Assembly: GCF_026151205.1 (NCBI RefSeq)
Contig: NC_087076.1
Location: forward strand, 10,950,902 to 11,014,901
Length of the DNA stretch: 64,000 bases
Origin: Bolinopsis microptera
Lineage: Eukaryota > Ctenophora > Tentaculata > Lobata > Bolinopsidae
Direction: 5' to 3'
Part shown: in pieces, positions 36,316 through 48,200 of the stretch
How the letters are laid out: each line of letters starts with the position of its first letter
How positions within the stretch are numbered: the first letter of the stretch is position 1
Notes under the pieces: generated by a model
Seen by the model: the letters and a program-made list of their open reading frames with translations, nothing else
What the model was told of the DNA's origin: nothing
The model's database searches: none
Made by a program: the position numbers and the translations under genes

Positions 36316-37920
36316 TTAATCATTGAGATGGACATTATCCTCTCCATAACTACTAAAAAATGACGATTTTCTAAAGCCTTTCTTATCACTAAACAAGAAA
36401 CGATTTGTCTCGGTTGAGAGCAGTTTTACATAGGTGTATTTTCTTTGCAGATTTGATATACACTCATTGATATCAGTTATAACCTTGTTTCTGGAGAAAC
36501 TCTCCCGAGGTAATAAGTTAACAATTTTAATATCAGCTCCAGGTGCCCACTTGTGAAGGAAAAGTACAAGTTTTTCAATACAATTGTTTGTAAAGTCAAG
36601 AGCTCTAGCATCACCAGAAAAACTATCAGGGCACAGAAGTTTAGTCCTCATGTTGCGAGGGCTGTTCAGGATAGAGTCCACGTCATTTGTACCACACATA
36701 AGTACAATGCTTTTCACATTATTGGTATTAAGAGTGTCTTTTCTTACATCTGATTGAAACCGTTCATTGATTGCATTGGCTGTGGCACCAGGGTAGCTGA
36801 ATACATGTGCCTCATGATGTTTGGACGATAGCTTTTCTCCCTCTAATTTGGAGAACATACTAGAGCTAATGTAGACACACAAAGATTTACCAGAATGTTC
36901 TATTGATCTAGTCTTAGGGGCCGAGGGTTCAGTGTTCTTAACTTGACTGGAAACATCAGACAGAGTAGATAAGGTTGCGCTGCCATCAATTAGGCGCAGA
37001 GTAATGCTTATTCTCATGGTTTCAGACTTGTCCTGGATGAGGCTGTGTTCAAAGCTGGTCTGGGATTGTCTGGTCATATTCATTATGTCACCATGGGAGA
37101 GGGTGAGGTCAGCAATATGAGCTCTAAGTTTGGATCTGAAGCTTAGGACTCTAGTAGCCCCTAAAGAGATGGTGGAGATCATGGAGCCTGGTGAAATTGA
37201 CCTCTCGTCATCCGAGTGAAAGGGAATTCCTTGCTGACCATTTCTATACTTGGTAATCATAGCACTATTGAATTTCAATTTTGGGAACTGTGAGCGTAAG
37301 CGTTCTAAAATAGACTTTAGGTATGGATTGTCTGCTACTGGCCTTGTGTTATGAAAGCCTCCATTGTAAGCGTAGGGAAAGTCCCCGTAATATGCAACTG
37401 CCCTATTCTCAAACTTATGAGTATAGTGGGTTTCTATATCTAACTTGGCAGTGTCAACAAACTGAAAAACTCCTCGACTCAAATCTTGGTATGGATTGAT
37501 AGAGTTGGTCACATCATTGTCACCATTTACAGAGTGTTTGGGATTTTCCAAATTGATAATTTCTGCTGAATGTTCACTGTCTTCTGCTAATTTGGATAGC
37601 TCTTGGGTTAACTCAGAAACAAGATGCGAGGATGACCTATTACTGAGGGGAACATTGATAGACTGTTCACAGTGATCAGGTACCTGGGGCAACACAGGGA
37701 TAAGTGAACCATCGCTGAGGGGAACTTTGAGTGCACTGTCACTTTCTGATAATTGTTTATAGAGAAAAGAAATTTGCCGACGAAGACTATCATTCTCTCT
37801 TAATAGAGTTAAACAATTTGAACATTTATCAGTAGGACAAGAGCCGTTGCTGGGGAATTTAACAGAATTCCCTCGATATCTCAGATTGTAATGTCTTGAG
37901 CCAACTGGTATTCTAGACAT
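36316..37920 (-). CDS. LINE ORF1: AlkB-like 2OG-Fe(II) dioxygenase fused to SGNH-hydrolase-like domain
   Basis: 534 aa. Residues about 28-60 have a short Cys motif (C-x4-C-x2-C) and a coiled coil (LLRENDSLRRQISFLYKQL). Residues about 170-310 form an AlkB-like fold: MITKYRNGQQGIPFHSDDE with the metal-binding H-x-D (H235, D237), TISLGATRVLSFRSK, LSHGDIM, then EHSL (third metal His, about 292) and RISITLR (2-oxoglutarate Arg). Residues about 345-534 form an SGNH/GDSL-type domain: VYISSSMFS (nucleophile Ser), SYPGAT (Gly), VLMCGTNDV (Asn) and C-terminal DNVH (Asp, His). SGNH esterase domains are known in ORF1 proteins of CR1/L2-type LINEs. The AlkB fusion is unusual; AlkB proteins reverse alkyl damage on nucleic acids, so protecting the element RNA is a reasonable inference. 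Confidence 0.88.
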   Translation of the reverse strand: MSRIPVGSRHYNLRYRGNSVKFPSNGSCPTDKCSNCLTLLRENDSLRRQISFLYKQLSESDSALKVPLSDGSLIPVLPQVPDHCEQSINVPLSNRSSSHLVSELTQELSKLAEDSEHSAEIINLENPKHSVNGDNDVTNSINPYQDLSRGVFQFVDTAKLDIETHYTHKFENRAVAYYGDFPYAYNGGFHNTRPVADNPYLKSILERLRSQFPKLKFNSAMITKYRNGQQGIPFHSDDERSISPGSMISTISLGATRVLSFRSKLRAHIADLTLSHGDIMNMTRQSQTSFEHSLIQDKSETMRISITLRLIDGSATLSTLSDVSSQVKNTEPSAPKTRSIEHSGKSLCVYISSSMFSKLEGEKLSSKHHEAHVFSYPGATANAINERFQSDVRKDTLNTNNVKSIVLMCGTNDVDSILNSPRNMRTKLLCPDSFSGDARALDFTNNCIEKLVLFLHKWAPGADIKIVNLLPRESFSRNKVITDINECISNLQRKYTYVKLLSTETNRFLFSDKKGFRKSSFFSSYGEDNVHLND

Positions 37921-38180
37921 AGTTTATCACAAAAAGATGCTACTGTTCGAAATTTAGTTAATGATTACAGTACCTTTGTAGCACTCCGGAGGATAAGGAT
38001 AAGTGATGTCTGATAATCTTTAGGTGATAGATGGGAGTAAACTGCTTTAAAAACCGATGTCTGATAGTCCTTAGGATGTCTTTGAGATAACTTTATCGTG
38101 CAACAACCATTTACATTGACATACAACCTGTAATGGTCGTTACATTTACCGAGGCATTAGTTCCCACTGGGGGTCCTCAA

Positions 38181-39287
38181 ATTATTTGTTATATAGTAGT
38201 GTTGAAAGTAATTAAAATTCAAAAGCAAGAAAACCCTAACTCTTTTCTGTACAGATTCTTCTAGGATCGCTAATAATTTATAGAACAGGAGTAATAGTTT
38301 AGTACGATAATTGTACAGAGGATGAAGACCATATGATTCGAGTATTTTAAGAGTATCAGATGCGACCTAACTGATCGCAGCTGATGAGTCTACCCTCTTC
38401 GACCTTTGTCCTTATCTACTGAAAACACTTGAGTCAGACTCTCTGTTCTTTGCTTATCATTCCGAGCGTTACAATTCTTGTTAGAGTCACAGACTGAGGA
38501 GTAACTACTTAAATTATCTGAGGAGTTTCGACTCTTTTCAAATTTGTTTCACTAAAATTTGTTTCACTTTCAACTCAAACAATAAAAAATTATTCTCTGC
38601 ATTAATCTTGTTGATAGGTGGATAACATCCGGTTGGAAGAGACAAGGACAAATGAAACAGGAAGTTATGAATGTTGCATACATTCCTAACTTCCTGTTTC
38701 ATTTGTCCTTGTCTCTTCCAACCGGATATTATCCAACTATCAGTATTTCAATCATGAGACTCATAAACAGTGAACTACTCCATCATTTGATATTCATTAA
38801 TCTTGTTGTCCAAAAGAGTATATTTATCAGACTTTGCAGCAGCATTTTCTCTCCTTTTCCTACCTTTCACACATCACATACAAACGTAAAGTGAGGCCTA
38901 TTAGCATAAACACCCTCTTTCTTAGAAGCCTTAACAAAGGAGTTATATATAGAATGTAGAGGGGCAGATTTAATGTAAACTATATAATAATACAATGAAA
39001 CTATATATACAGTAAAACACTGATTTACGGCATCCCGATTTACTGCGGCCATTTATTTCACCACAATAGAACATGTACAAACAATACCTGCTTTCCTGCG
39101 AACCTTTACTGCGGCTGCTTTAAAACCCTGAAAACCATTTTGCTTTACCATTCATCACACCTAATGGAGAAAACATGTCAGATTGAAGTTTTGCAAGGTG
39201 TATTAATGTTCTTGGCAATTACTTAAGCTTTAAATTACTTAAAATCAAAACGAGGTTTTTGATTTAATTTTAAATACCAGTAGGCTG
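38181..39287. other. Intergenic region upstream of ZFC3H1
   Basis: Contains a long hairpin (38612-38742) and a degenerate fragment with cagtaaaacactgatttac at about 39009-39140 that resembles the Tc1/mariner-like end near 40061. The ZFC3H1 promoter should lie here but no motif was identified. Confidence 0.45.
38612..38742. repeat. Long hairpin (56-bp arms, 19-nt loop)
   Basis: Left arm 38612-38667 and right arm 38687-38742 pair almost completely (tgataggtggataacatcc... with ...ggatattatccaactatca). Only a few mismatches are seen near the ends. It may be a hairpin MITE or a small-RNA precursor; about 130 bp in total. Confidence 0.85.
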
Positions 39288-42200
39288 ATGACAGACGAAG
39301 CTAGTGGATCTGGATTAAATCGATCTCGTCGGTATTTCAAGCAAAACAACCCCACATGGCTTCCTAAGGTAAGTTCATTACTACTTCATGGCAAAACTAT
39401 CATCAATTTATGACTTATGGATTAATTATTGATGATGTAAGATGAAGACTCAGGGTTTCTGATATTATCGTCCATTAGCTTGTTGTTATCCCGTGAAATG
39501 CGTGGCTTAGGTCGTGTCGTGTCTGTGGTAAAACAGAAGATTGAATATTATTTTATTAAACTATCAACACGAGGGCCTATGAATTACGTAACGTTATGAA
39601 GTACATAACGTTACGCACTCATATTAAATTGGACATTTTCAGAGTGGTCAGGAAGCACAGAGAGGTAGACGAGAAGATAATAATGAACAGTCCGGAAACA
39701 TTGTCGAGGGTCTCCTGGAAATTGTTAACATGATCACAGACAACCCAGGCCTCAAATCTGACTTACAGGAGTATTTCGAGAATTCAAAAAAGGAGGGCAA
39801 GGAGGACAAAAGGAGAATAAACAGTGAGTTTTTAGTTGTGGGGTAACTGAAACTTATTGATTTTTCAAATTTACTCAATTGCTCAGTGACAGCTACTGGG
39901 CAGAATTAACTGAACTCCCTCCAAGCTCATTCCTTCATTTTGAATGTAACTAGTCAGGGTAGTCACTAGTCAGGAGTTCAATATTTCCTCTACTATGTTT
40001 ATGTTAGCTCGGAAAATGACATTCATGATCTTAAGGACTTTTGCATTTGATACATTATACAGTAAAACTCTGATTTACCGCGCCCTGATTCACTGCATAC
40101 CCCGATATACCGCAGCCATTTCTTTTCCCCCATATAGGGCTAAACATACATAATCTAAACCAAACAAACCCCGATTTACCGCGGACCCCGATTTACTGCG
40201 GATGTTTCTTTTCCCCCAAACTCTGCGGTAAATTGGGGTTTTTTGTCAAAAATGTTATCAAAATAATTATTGAATATTGATATATGGTACTAGGTATACT
40301 CAAGGATCGACCGGGACCGCTTTTTTGGCCGGCCCGGGACTGGAAAAAGGTGCCGGGACCGGAAATAAGACCGGGATTAAGCCGGGATTAAGACCGGGAT
40401 CGTAGCTAACAAAAATGTTACTTTCAATATTCTTTGATCTTATAATATATGTATTATAATCAATAATGGCGTTAGGTGCAGTATTTAAACAATGTGCTAT
40501 GTCAGCAAGTTGGTTGATCAAGTTGGTTGATATTGGATTTCTAGAATATTCTACATTTGATTTTATCGTAAAACATACTACTGGTATTAGCCGTCGCGTT
40601 TATTAGAGCGACTCTTTACCTACAAGGCAATCTCAAGCCGCCAAAGAGTTCCTGATCTCCCAGTTTAAGAGAAAGGTGGGCTTCCGACAAAGAAAGAGTA
40701 CAAGAATCAGTGCGGACAGTGATATCGAGAAGGGAAGACACACCTGACACAGTGATACTGACGACTCAGTCAGAGAGATTGACGATGATTCAGCGACTTG
40801 GAACCAACTGACCAACTCCTATGCAGTACTTCAGACGGGCCCGGATCTCTGACGTGGTAAGGGAAGAGGTTACCAGATATTTGGACAAGCTGGAGCCAGA
40901 ACTCCAAGGTGTGTAAATTCACACTCTGTACCCCATCTGAACCAGCTTGTCTGGATCTATCTGTGTCCACCTCCTTTCTCATTCGCAAGTGAAAGGGCTT
41001 TCAAGGTGGCGAAAAACATTGTAGGGGATAGCGGACTGAGCCTCCTGCCGGAAAACTTAGAAATCAACTTGATTATCAAATACAACTGAAGAGTGAAGAG
41101 CCATAAACTACGAAATATATATCAGCTCAAGTTCCCTCCTGATTGGTTATTGGTTATACTTATATTACCTTGCCCGAACAATCTGAACAACGACGACTTG
41201 GAGGACGAGAATATGGCTACGGAATCTAATGAAGAGGCAGTTAGATTTACCGACGAATCAGATGATTCATTGCGTAGGGTAGCATGCGTTAATTTACTGA
41301 CTCTGACACTAAAACCTGGTATCCGCTACTGATTACAAGCACAAGCACAGCTTACCCAACAAACCAGCAACCAACTCTGAAGCTCTGACACTACAACCCC
41401 ATGGTATCCTTTACTGATTATTACAAGCACAGCTCACCCAACAAACTGGCTTAACTCTGACAGTGTTTTGGTGATAAATTGGTAAAGAGTTTTGTTTAAA
41501 ATTGGGAAAATTCCAGCTTTTCAAAAAAATCGTTCAAAATCGTTCAATTTTAAATTTTAGAAAAAAATCCCGGTTCGGTCCCGGTCAAAATTCGGCATTT
41601 TAACCGGGACCGGGATTAAGCCAGGATCCCGGTCGAACCTTGGGTATACTTTTTTGAATTTAAAAAATAAAATATGGGTATCTGATTTTAACTCTTCAGA
41701 AAAGAAAAGACGTGAGAGAGCACCAGAGAAAGAAGTTGGTAATTTAGATCAAATGATAAAAGATTACAGACACCTAGTGGAAAAGCAACAAGCAGAGGAA
41801 GTTGATTTGTCAAAAGATCTCGATGTAAGTAAAATCCCGATTGTACAAATTACTATGATGTTATGAAATTCACTGAAGATATCTGCAAGAGTCCAGTATA
41901 TTCAATACTGGGAAACCCCGATTTACAGAAATCGTGGGTTTATATAAGGGAACATTTAGCACAATAATATGAAAGAGGTTCGCTAAATCGAGGTTTTACT
42001 GAATATTGGGTTAGATTATCTTAATGTAGAGGGTTTATAATCTACCTATACTTCAGGGTGAAATGTTACCACCGAACAGCGCACTCCAAGGATTTAAGAA
42101 GACGTTTACGAGTGTGGATGTGGCTGATAGTTACCAGGAAATGCCTATGGAACTCGACAGTGATAACGAGGACGAGGTTGAGAAATACATTCCACCTCCC

Positions 42201-45200
42201 TCAGCTTCTGATCCCCGTCTCACATTACACCACTCTAAAACTCACTTGTACGGTCAAATTAGGGAGATGAGGGACTGCCCACAACCTTTCTATCACTCTG
42301 CTTCAGCTCGGGACAGCTGGCAGGTCCCAACACAGACATATGGGTACCCAGCATTCAGACCCAGGCCAGATCCAGGAGCACCTTGTCTTCTCCCTCCTCC
42401 TCCCCCTCCTTTCAGATCCCCCTTACTCAACCCTCCCCGTCCTCCTATCGACCTAGCCTCTGTTCCTCTGCCTCCTCTACCTCCTCCTCTCCCTGCTCGA
42501 CCTGCCCCTCCACCTACTGATACCGTGCTCCTTAGCTCAATTCCTTTACCTGATGTTAAACCTGAACTTATAGACTTATCTTCTCCTGTAAAAATGGACC
42601 CGAAAGAAATTTACATAGTTTCATCAGATTCGGTAAGTTGAGCTCCAAATCACAAAATTTTTATTTTTCAATAATAAGCACACGACTTGACTGATACCTC
42701 CTCGATGCGGTTGTATTTATGATATCTAACACACGTATATTCCAGTCTGACGAAGGTAGTTACTGTGAAGACAGCTATGCTGAGGACAGTGTCCAATCTG
42801 ACGGCTCTGTGACTCCAAGAGATAAGAAAATGACAGACAGAAAGTCACGAGAGATCACAACTCCTGAAAATGACGTCACAAGAGCGACCGCCGCGGACGA
42901 GGTGCCATCTGACGATCACAAGTCGGTTAAATCACGAGTGTCAAGTTCAGAGAGCCTGTTCTCTGATAATAGCGGGTCAGAGAGTAGCAGCTCCTCTAGC
43001 AGCTCCAGCAGTGACGAATCCACTGACACAAGAGGATTTCCCGTAGCAACAATCAGCGATGAAATAAAGAGAAGACTTGTTCCAAGTGTTGAAAAGGGGC
43101 AAGGTACCAAGGAAAATAGAGAGGGTAGTAGTGAAGATGAAGATGTAAATAACAGGTATAACCTACTGGATGCATCTGATGAAGAAAAAGGTGAATATTA
43201 TGTGAACTTGGCTGCACTCGTTGTAACATGATGTGCCTCGCCATCCCACAAACATTTCCCTGTGTTATTCAATTAATATACGTAGGAATTATATATTACT
43301 GTGTAACATGTAACACCTTTGTAACATTTAACTGGTAACATTTTTCCGTACGTCACATTTTAACACCTTTTGACATTTCCGTACGTGATTCATTTTTATT
43401 TGTTCTGAGTGTAAGTTGTAACCTGATTCTTCTTACAGTGGAGGAGGAGGACGCTGCAGTATTGAGGTTAAAGCTTCTCGACAGCATCCGGACGATTAAA
43501 GTGACTCCCAAGTCAGATCCTTTTTCTGAGACGAATATGAAACCGGAAGAAGAAATAGATACTGGGAACACGAATGAAGGTACATCGGAGAGCAACTTTC
43601 ACGGCTTAGTGAAAGGTCGTTATTGGAAGGCGCTTGTCATTTTTTGTGATTTAAGTTCATTTCGTGCTGAAAAGATGCTGCGCGCGTACGCGCGCGCATG
43701 CATGCACAGTGCATATCATGTCGCGACGACTTCATTGAAGAGTGACGTCCCTCACACGCTGTTAATTTAGCTTACCGCTCTTGCACGAAAGGCATCTAAA
43801 GGACTCAATTGGCATGGTATACTGTTCGGCATTGCTGTTTTGACTTAATAAAACTCTTGATTTTAGGGTCTGCGGCTCTAGGAATTGATGGGAAATCTGA
43901 CTGTTCGGGATCTGAAGGAGAGCCACTCGTCAAACGACAAAGCAAACGCAAGAAATCGGCTCCCATTTTCACATTTCCTCAAGTATTAGAAATGGTAAAA
44001 ACTCTTCCTGTCATCGATATGAACTCGTTTAGAGAGTTTTACGAAACGAAACGGCAGCAGAAGAAAGCAAGAGCTCGAGCGAGAAGGGCTAAAATGTTCA
44101 ATATGTGAGTTTATCTTAAATTTATTTACTTCCTAAATTGTGCTTTGAAAACTAGATGTTTTTCATCCATGCATAAGATAGTAATATTAACCCGTCGGTT
44201 GCCTCTCAGATTAGAGTTGGTTAAAGAAGAGCTACACTTCGATCCAGCCGAGGAGCGTTGGTTTATTTACGGCCAAGTCGGGCAGCCACCTTCTGGGATA
44301 TTTCCTTACTCAAGGATAGCTAGATTTAAACTTCCATCAGCCAAGTTTGAGAACCTTCAAAACATAACACCCTTAAGAATGGACGAAACTCTGGACGAAT
44401 TGAAGAAGCGGCGACTCGAGAGGTTCTATAAGTTGTCGGAGAAAGTTCAGAACAAATCAAATCCCAAGGTTTGATTGAGTTAGAACTTAGACCTTAAACT
44501 AAGTTAGACATTCAACTTAGTAGATTGCATTTTCGGTGGTTTGAAATCTATCAATTTTTCTCATAGGTAATCGCATATATTTTCAGCCGGATCCTCCTTC
44601 CAGTGAGATATCGCCCAAAGAAATCAAAGTAACCATCCTGAAACATTCTTCCTTGGAGGTAAAATACTTATTCTTCTTGTTCTTGAAACCAGAATGAAAA
44701 CCTGGGAAGTGCGTCCATTAATATGTAATGACCCAAGTGGCCATATATCTAGACTGGTGTGTTTTAAAATTGGTGACATTAGTATGATAGTGATGTTGTT
44801 AAAGCTATACATGCTTAAAGCCAGCTCATTTCCAGGAAGGAGATAAAGCAGCAGTTGACAAGTTCAAAAGTACCTTTACAGAGACTCAGAAAACTAACTC
44901 TAGTGATGCTGTTGTGGAAAGTTTCTTATTGAAATCTGCCAGTAGCAAACCTTCCAACATTTCCGAGGCACATACAGTCAAGGTCATTCAGAGTAACGAT
45001 CAGTGTAAGTTGGTTGCTACTCAGAATGTCCAGAAGAATCTACCAACGAAAGAAAAAAGAGATCCTCATTGTAAAACAGTTCTTAAAATTGTGAATCTTG
45101 GAAAAGGAAGATTGAACCGGAAAATCAGCGAAGATGATTTAGATGGGATGAGGGAGCTTCTTCTTCAATCCATGATAAAGAAAACAAAAGAAACCGAGAA

Positions 45201-48200
45201 GCCTCCTACCCAATCAGTTAGTCGAATTTTTAAAGATTCATATTATACAATATACACGTACACATAAAATCAAATATCATATTTCGAGTAGAGGAATGGA
45301 AATCCTATATAAGGGGAATCGTTAAATTGAACAGACAGAATAATGAACATAATATTTCAGGACGTAAAGACTAATTTACCGGTTGTACAAATAAAGACAA
45401 AAGCTCTACCTTCTCCACGAAGCAGCCCTCCACCAAAAGGAGAGAAACAACCAACTCCACCTACCAGCCAAACGTCTTCAGAACCTCCCAACACCCTAAC
45501 TACATTCAAAACCACCGATAGTAAAACTGAAGACCTTACAGAAACTTCAAACAAACCCCCGAATCCTGCTGTACCTTCGAAGAACCAAAACAACAAAACA
45601 ATATCTATTAAGTCGAAGACCAAATCTGTTCCTAAGACAGCCACGGCCACCACCTTCTCGAAACCCACCGATCCTCTTGCCAGCATAACACAAAAAGCGG
45701 TTACGCCACCAACCGTGATGACGTCACCAGACGTGGTGTTAGGAGAGGGTAGTGAGAGTCTCATGCCTCGCTCCCTCAGCACTATCACTCCCGCGGCTGT
45801 GAAACGAAGCAACGAAAATACCAGGAAGTTGATTTCCCGACTTTTAGTTAATGAGGACCTCAGGATCCCACAGAAAGATACCAAATTGAACCCTGAGGCT
45901 CAGGCTGAGCGAGAAAAGCTCCTGAGACGCATTACTCCCAAAATTAACCCGATTGTGAGTTTTTATATTAGCATATGTAATCTAATCGAACTGGTACACA
46001 CTGGGTCAATTTCTGCCTGCTATAGGTCCATATTGTGTTAATTCTGCTAAAAACCAGCTGGCAGGATTCAAGATCGGCCAAAATCTATTTATATATTACC
46101 GAAACTTGACTGGGAAAAAATCAGTCCCAATGGGGTCGGTATAGGTACTTTATAAACTTATTAATATTTCAATCCGGAAGCATATCTAGCATACGAGTTT
46201 TGATGACGGTCTTTATTTAATCCAGGTGATAAAGCTAGGTGAAAGTGAAAGTGAAAGTGAAAGTGATCAGGCTACAACCCCTGTAAAACAGAAAGTCCTG
46301 CTGTCTCCTGTCCCTCGATCAGGTATTCCTGCTCAGAAATTTTAATATTTCCTTAATTTACGTAAAAAGAATTTCAAATTAGCAGGACCAATTTGTACTT
46401 TATCCTTAATAATAATAAGAGTTATACTGATTTTTTATTTAATCAGGTGCGGCGGGTGGAACTAAGCTAAAAATAAACAGGCAACGGAGCACGCTCACTC
46501 TTAAGGTACTATTGTCTCTCAATCTAGCTACGAAGTACGAACATACGCGTACGTTAACAAACATTTCACTATACAAACGATTTTGTCCTCGTTCTCTCAA
46601 ACTGTCCTCTTACCAGGTAGCGCAGTTAGAACAGCGACTAATTCAGTATACCATGAAGAGAAATCAGCACCAAGAAGAGCACGGGCGACATTGTGAGCGG
46701 GTGCAAGCATTGGAAAAACAATTGTCACGTACCCGCGACATTGTTGTGAAGAGTGAGGAGATACTAAACACAATAGACGAGCGGCGCAATGTTTGTATTC
46801 TTGAGCTGCGCACGCGCAGTGCTGTCCTCCAGAATCTGGTGCTACGATTGGATCATCCTGAAAAGTGGGCCGAAGTAGTTAGGTAAGAAGTTCGTTCAAT
46901 GATGTAATAATTGATCACGAAACCAAACTATGCCGCATGAATACATGATTCCATCACGCTGTCTTCGATAAGGGCATAAGTTTATACTAGAAGAGAAATC
47001 GTTAAAAATACAGCCTTTTTATGAAATTAAAGAGCTAACTTTGTTTCTACATCTCGCTTTACTCGTACAGTGGCCAACATATATCATTCAGTTTATATTT
47101 TCGGCAACAATTCAAAAACGTAACAAACATCACTAACAAACACGCCAAATATTAATATTTCACGTAGAATCTCATCATGCATTACTTCCAGGAAGAAGAA
47201 AGAAGCTGCAAAACCCTCCACTTTAAGCAGTGAAGTTGATGTCTCTTCTTCGTGTGACAGAGACGGAAGTGGTAGCAAAAGTGAGGAGATTATCAATGAC
47301 GCACCTAACCAACCAGAAAAAGACCAGGCTATTCAAAAACAAGTGGAAAATCCTAAGAAGCCTGAAGAAGATTCAACCATTATTGTAAAACCTTCAGAAG
47401 ATAAACTCGATAATAAGGAGGGAGGGAGTGTTACAGCAGAGGGAGGGGGTGTTACAGCTGAGGGAGGGAGTGTTACAGCTGAGGGAGGGAGTGTTACAGC
47501 TGAATTGGAGCCGGGAGAACTAGCCAGTGATAAATCTTCCTCTGAAGAGGACGAGAATCCGATTGAACAAGCGGTGAACAAGGACGGGAGTGAACCACAA
47601 GACGTCCAATCTGCTCACTCTTCTCTTCTCTCAACAGAGTCGTTACTGGAATATTGCAGATCACAACTTTCTCTTACACCTGGACCCTCACCTCCCCCTC
47701 CTGTTGTGAGACCTGTGACTGAGTTCATTCCAATTTGCCATCCTTCAACTGAGCTAAGTGTGTGCTCTCACAGCAGATATCAGCCCTACAAGAGCCCTCT
47801 CACTGCTTTTAGATCTTACAGGTACGAGTTATAATTATAGGAGCTTTGTGGTATCGACCGTGTTGTGTTTCCAATATTATGTTACCTTCTCTACTTTTTT
47901 AGTTCGAAAAGCTAACATGGGGGGGGGGGGGGGGGCCAACGCCCTAAAAGGCCCCAAAAAGCCCCGATTTCTAGGGCCCTTTTTGGATTTTCAATATGTG
48001 TAGCCTTTTAGGGCCCTAGAATTAACTTAAATTTCATCAAGTTTGATATATGCTAAGTAGTAAAGTGCTTTAATGATATTATCTGACTACTTGCACAGTA
48101 CTTTTATGTTTATTTGAGTGTATTTACATGGAGATTATGGTCCATAAACACTATCAAATAGTGGTCAGGGTCAAAAGGCCTCAAAAAGCCCCGCTTTCTA

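Larger units (their letters stand above)
31077..38180 (-). mobile_element. Near-complete LINE retrotransposon (CR1/L2-like)
   Basis: Minus-strand element with ORF1 (36316-37920), ORF2 (33137-36112), a long 3' UTR and a 3' end marked by TCAATCAATCAATCAATT tandem repeats near 31077-31095. The 5' border is uncertain, placed near 38180. Both ORFs are open, suggesting recent activity. The 3' UTR contains a roughly 53-bp tandem duplication at 32907-33005 and is split by a younger poly(A) element at 31168-32295. The APE endonuclease, absence of RNase H, and an ORF1 with an SGNH-type domain agree with the CR1/L2/Rex branch. Confidence 0.8.

Noticed and set aside
45357-45884. 175-aa minus-strand ORF inside ZFC3H1 exon 11
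   Set aside because: Shadow of the Pro/Ser/Thr-rich coding exon on the plus strand.
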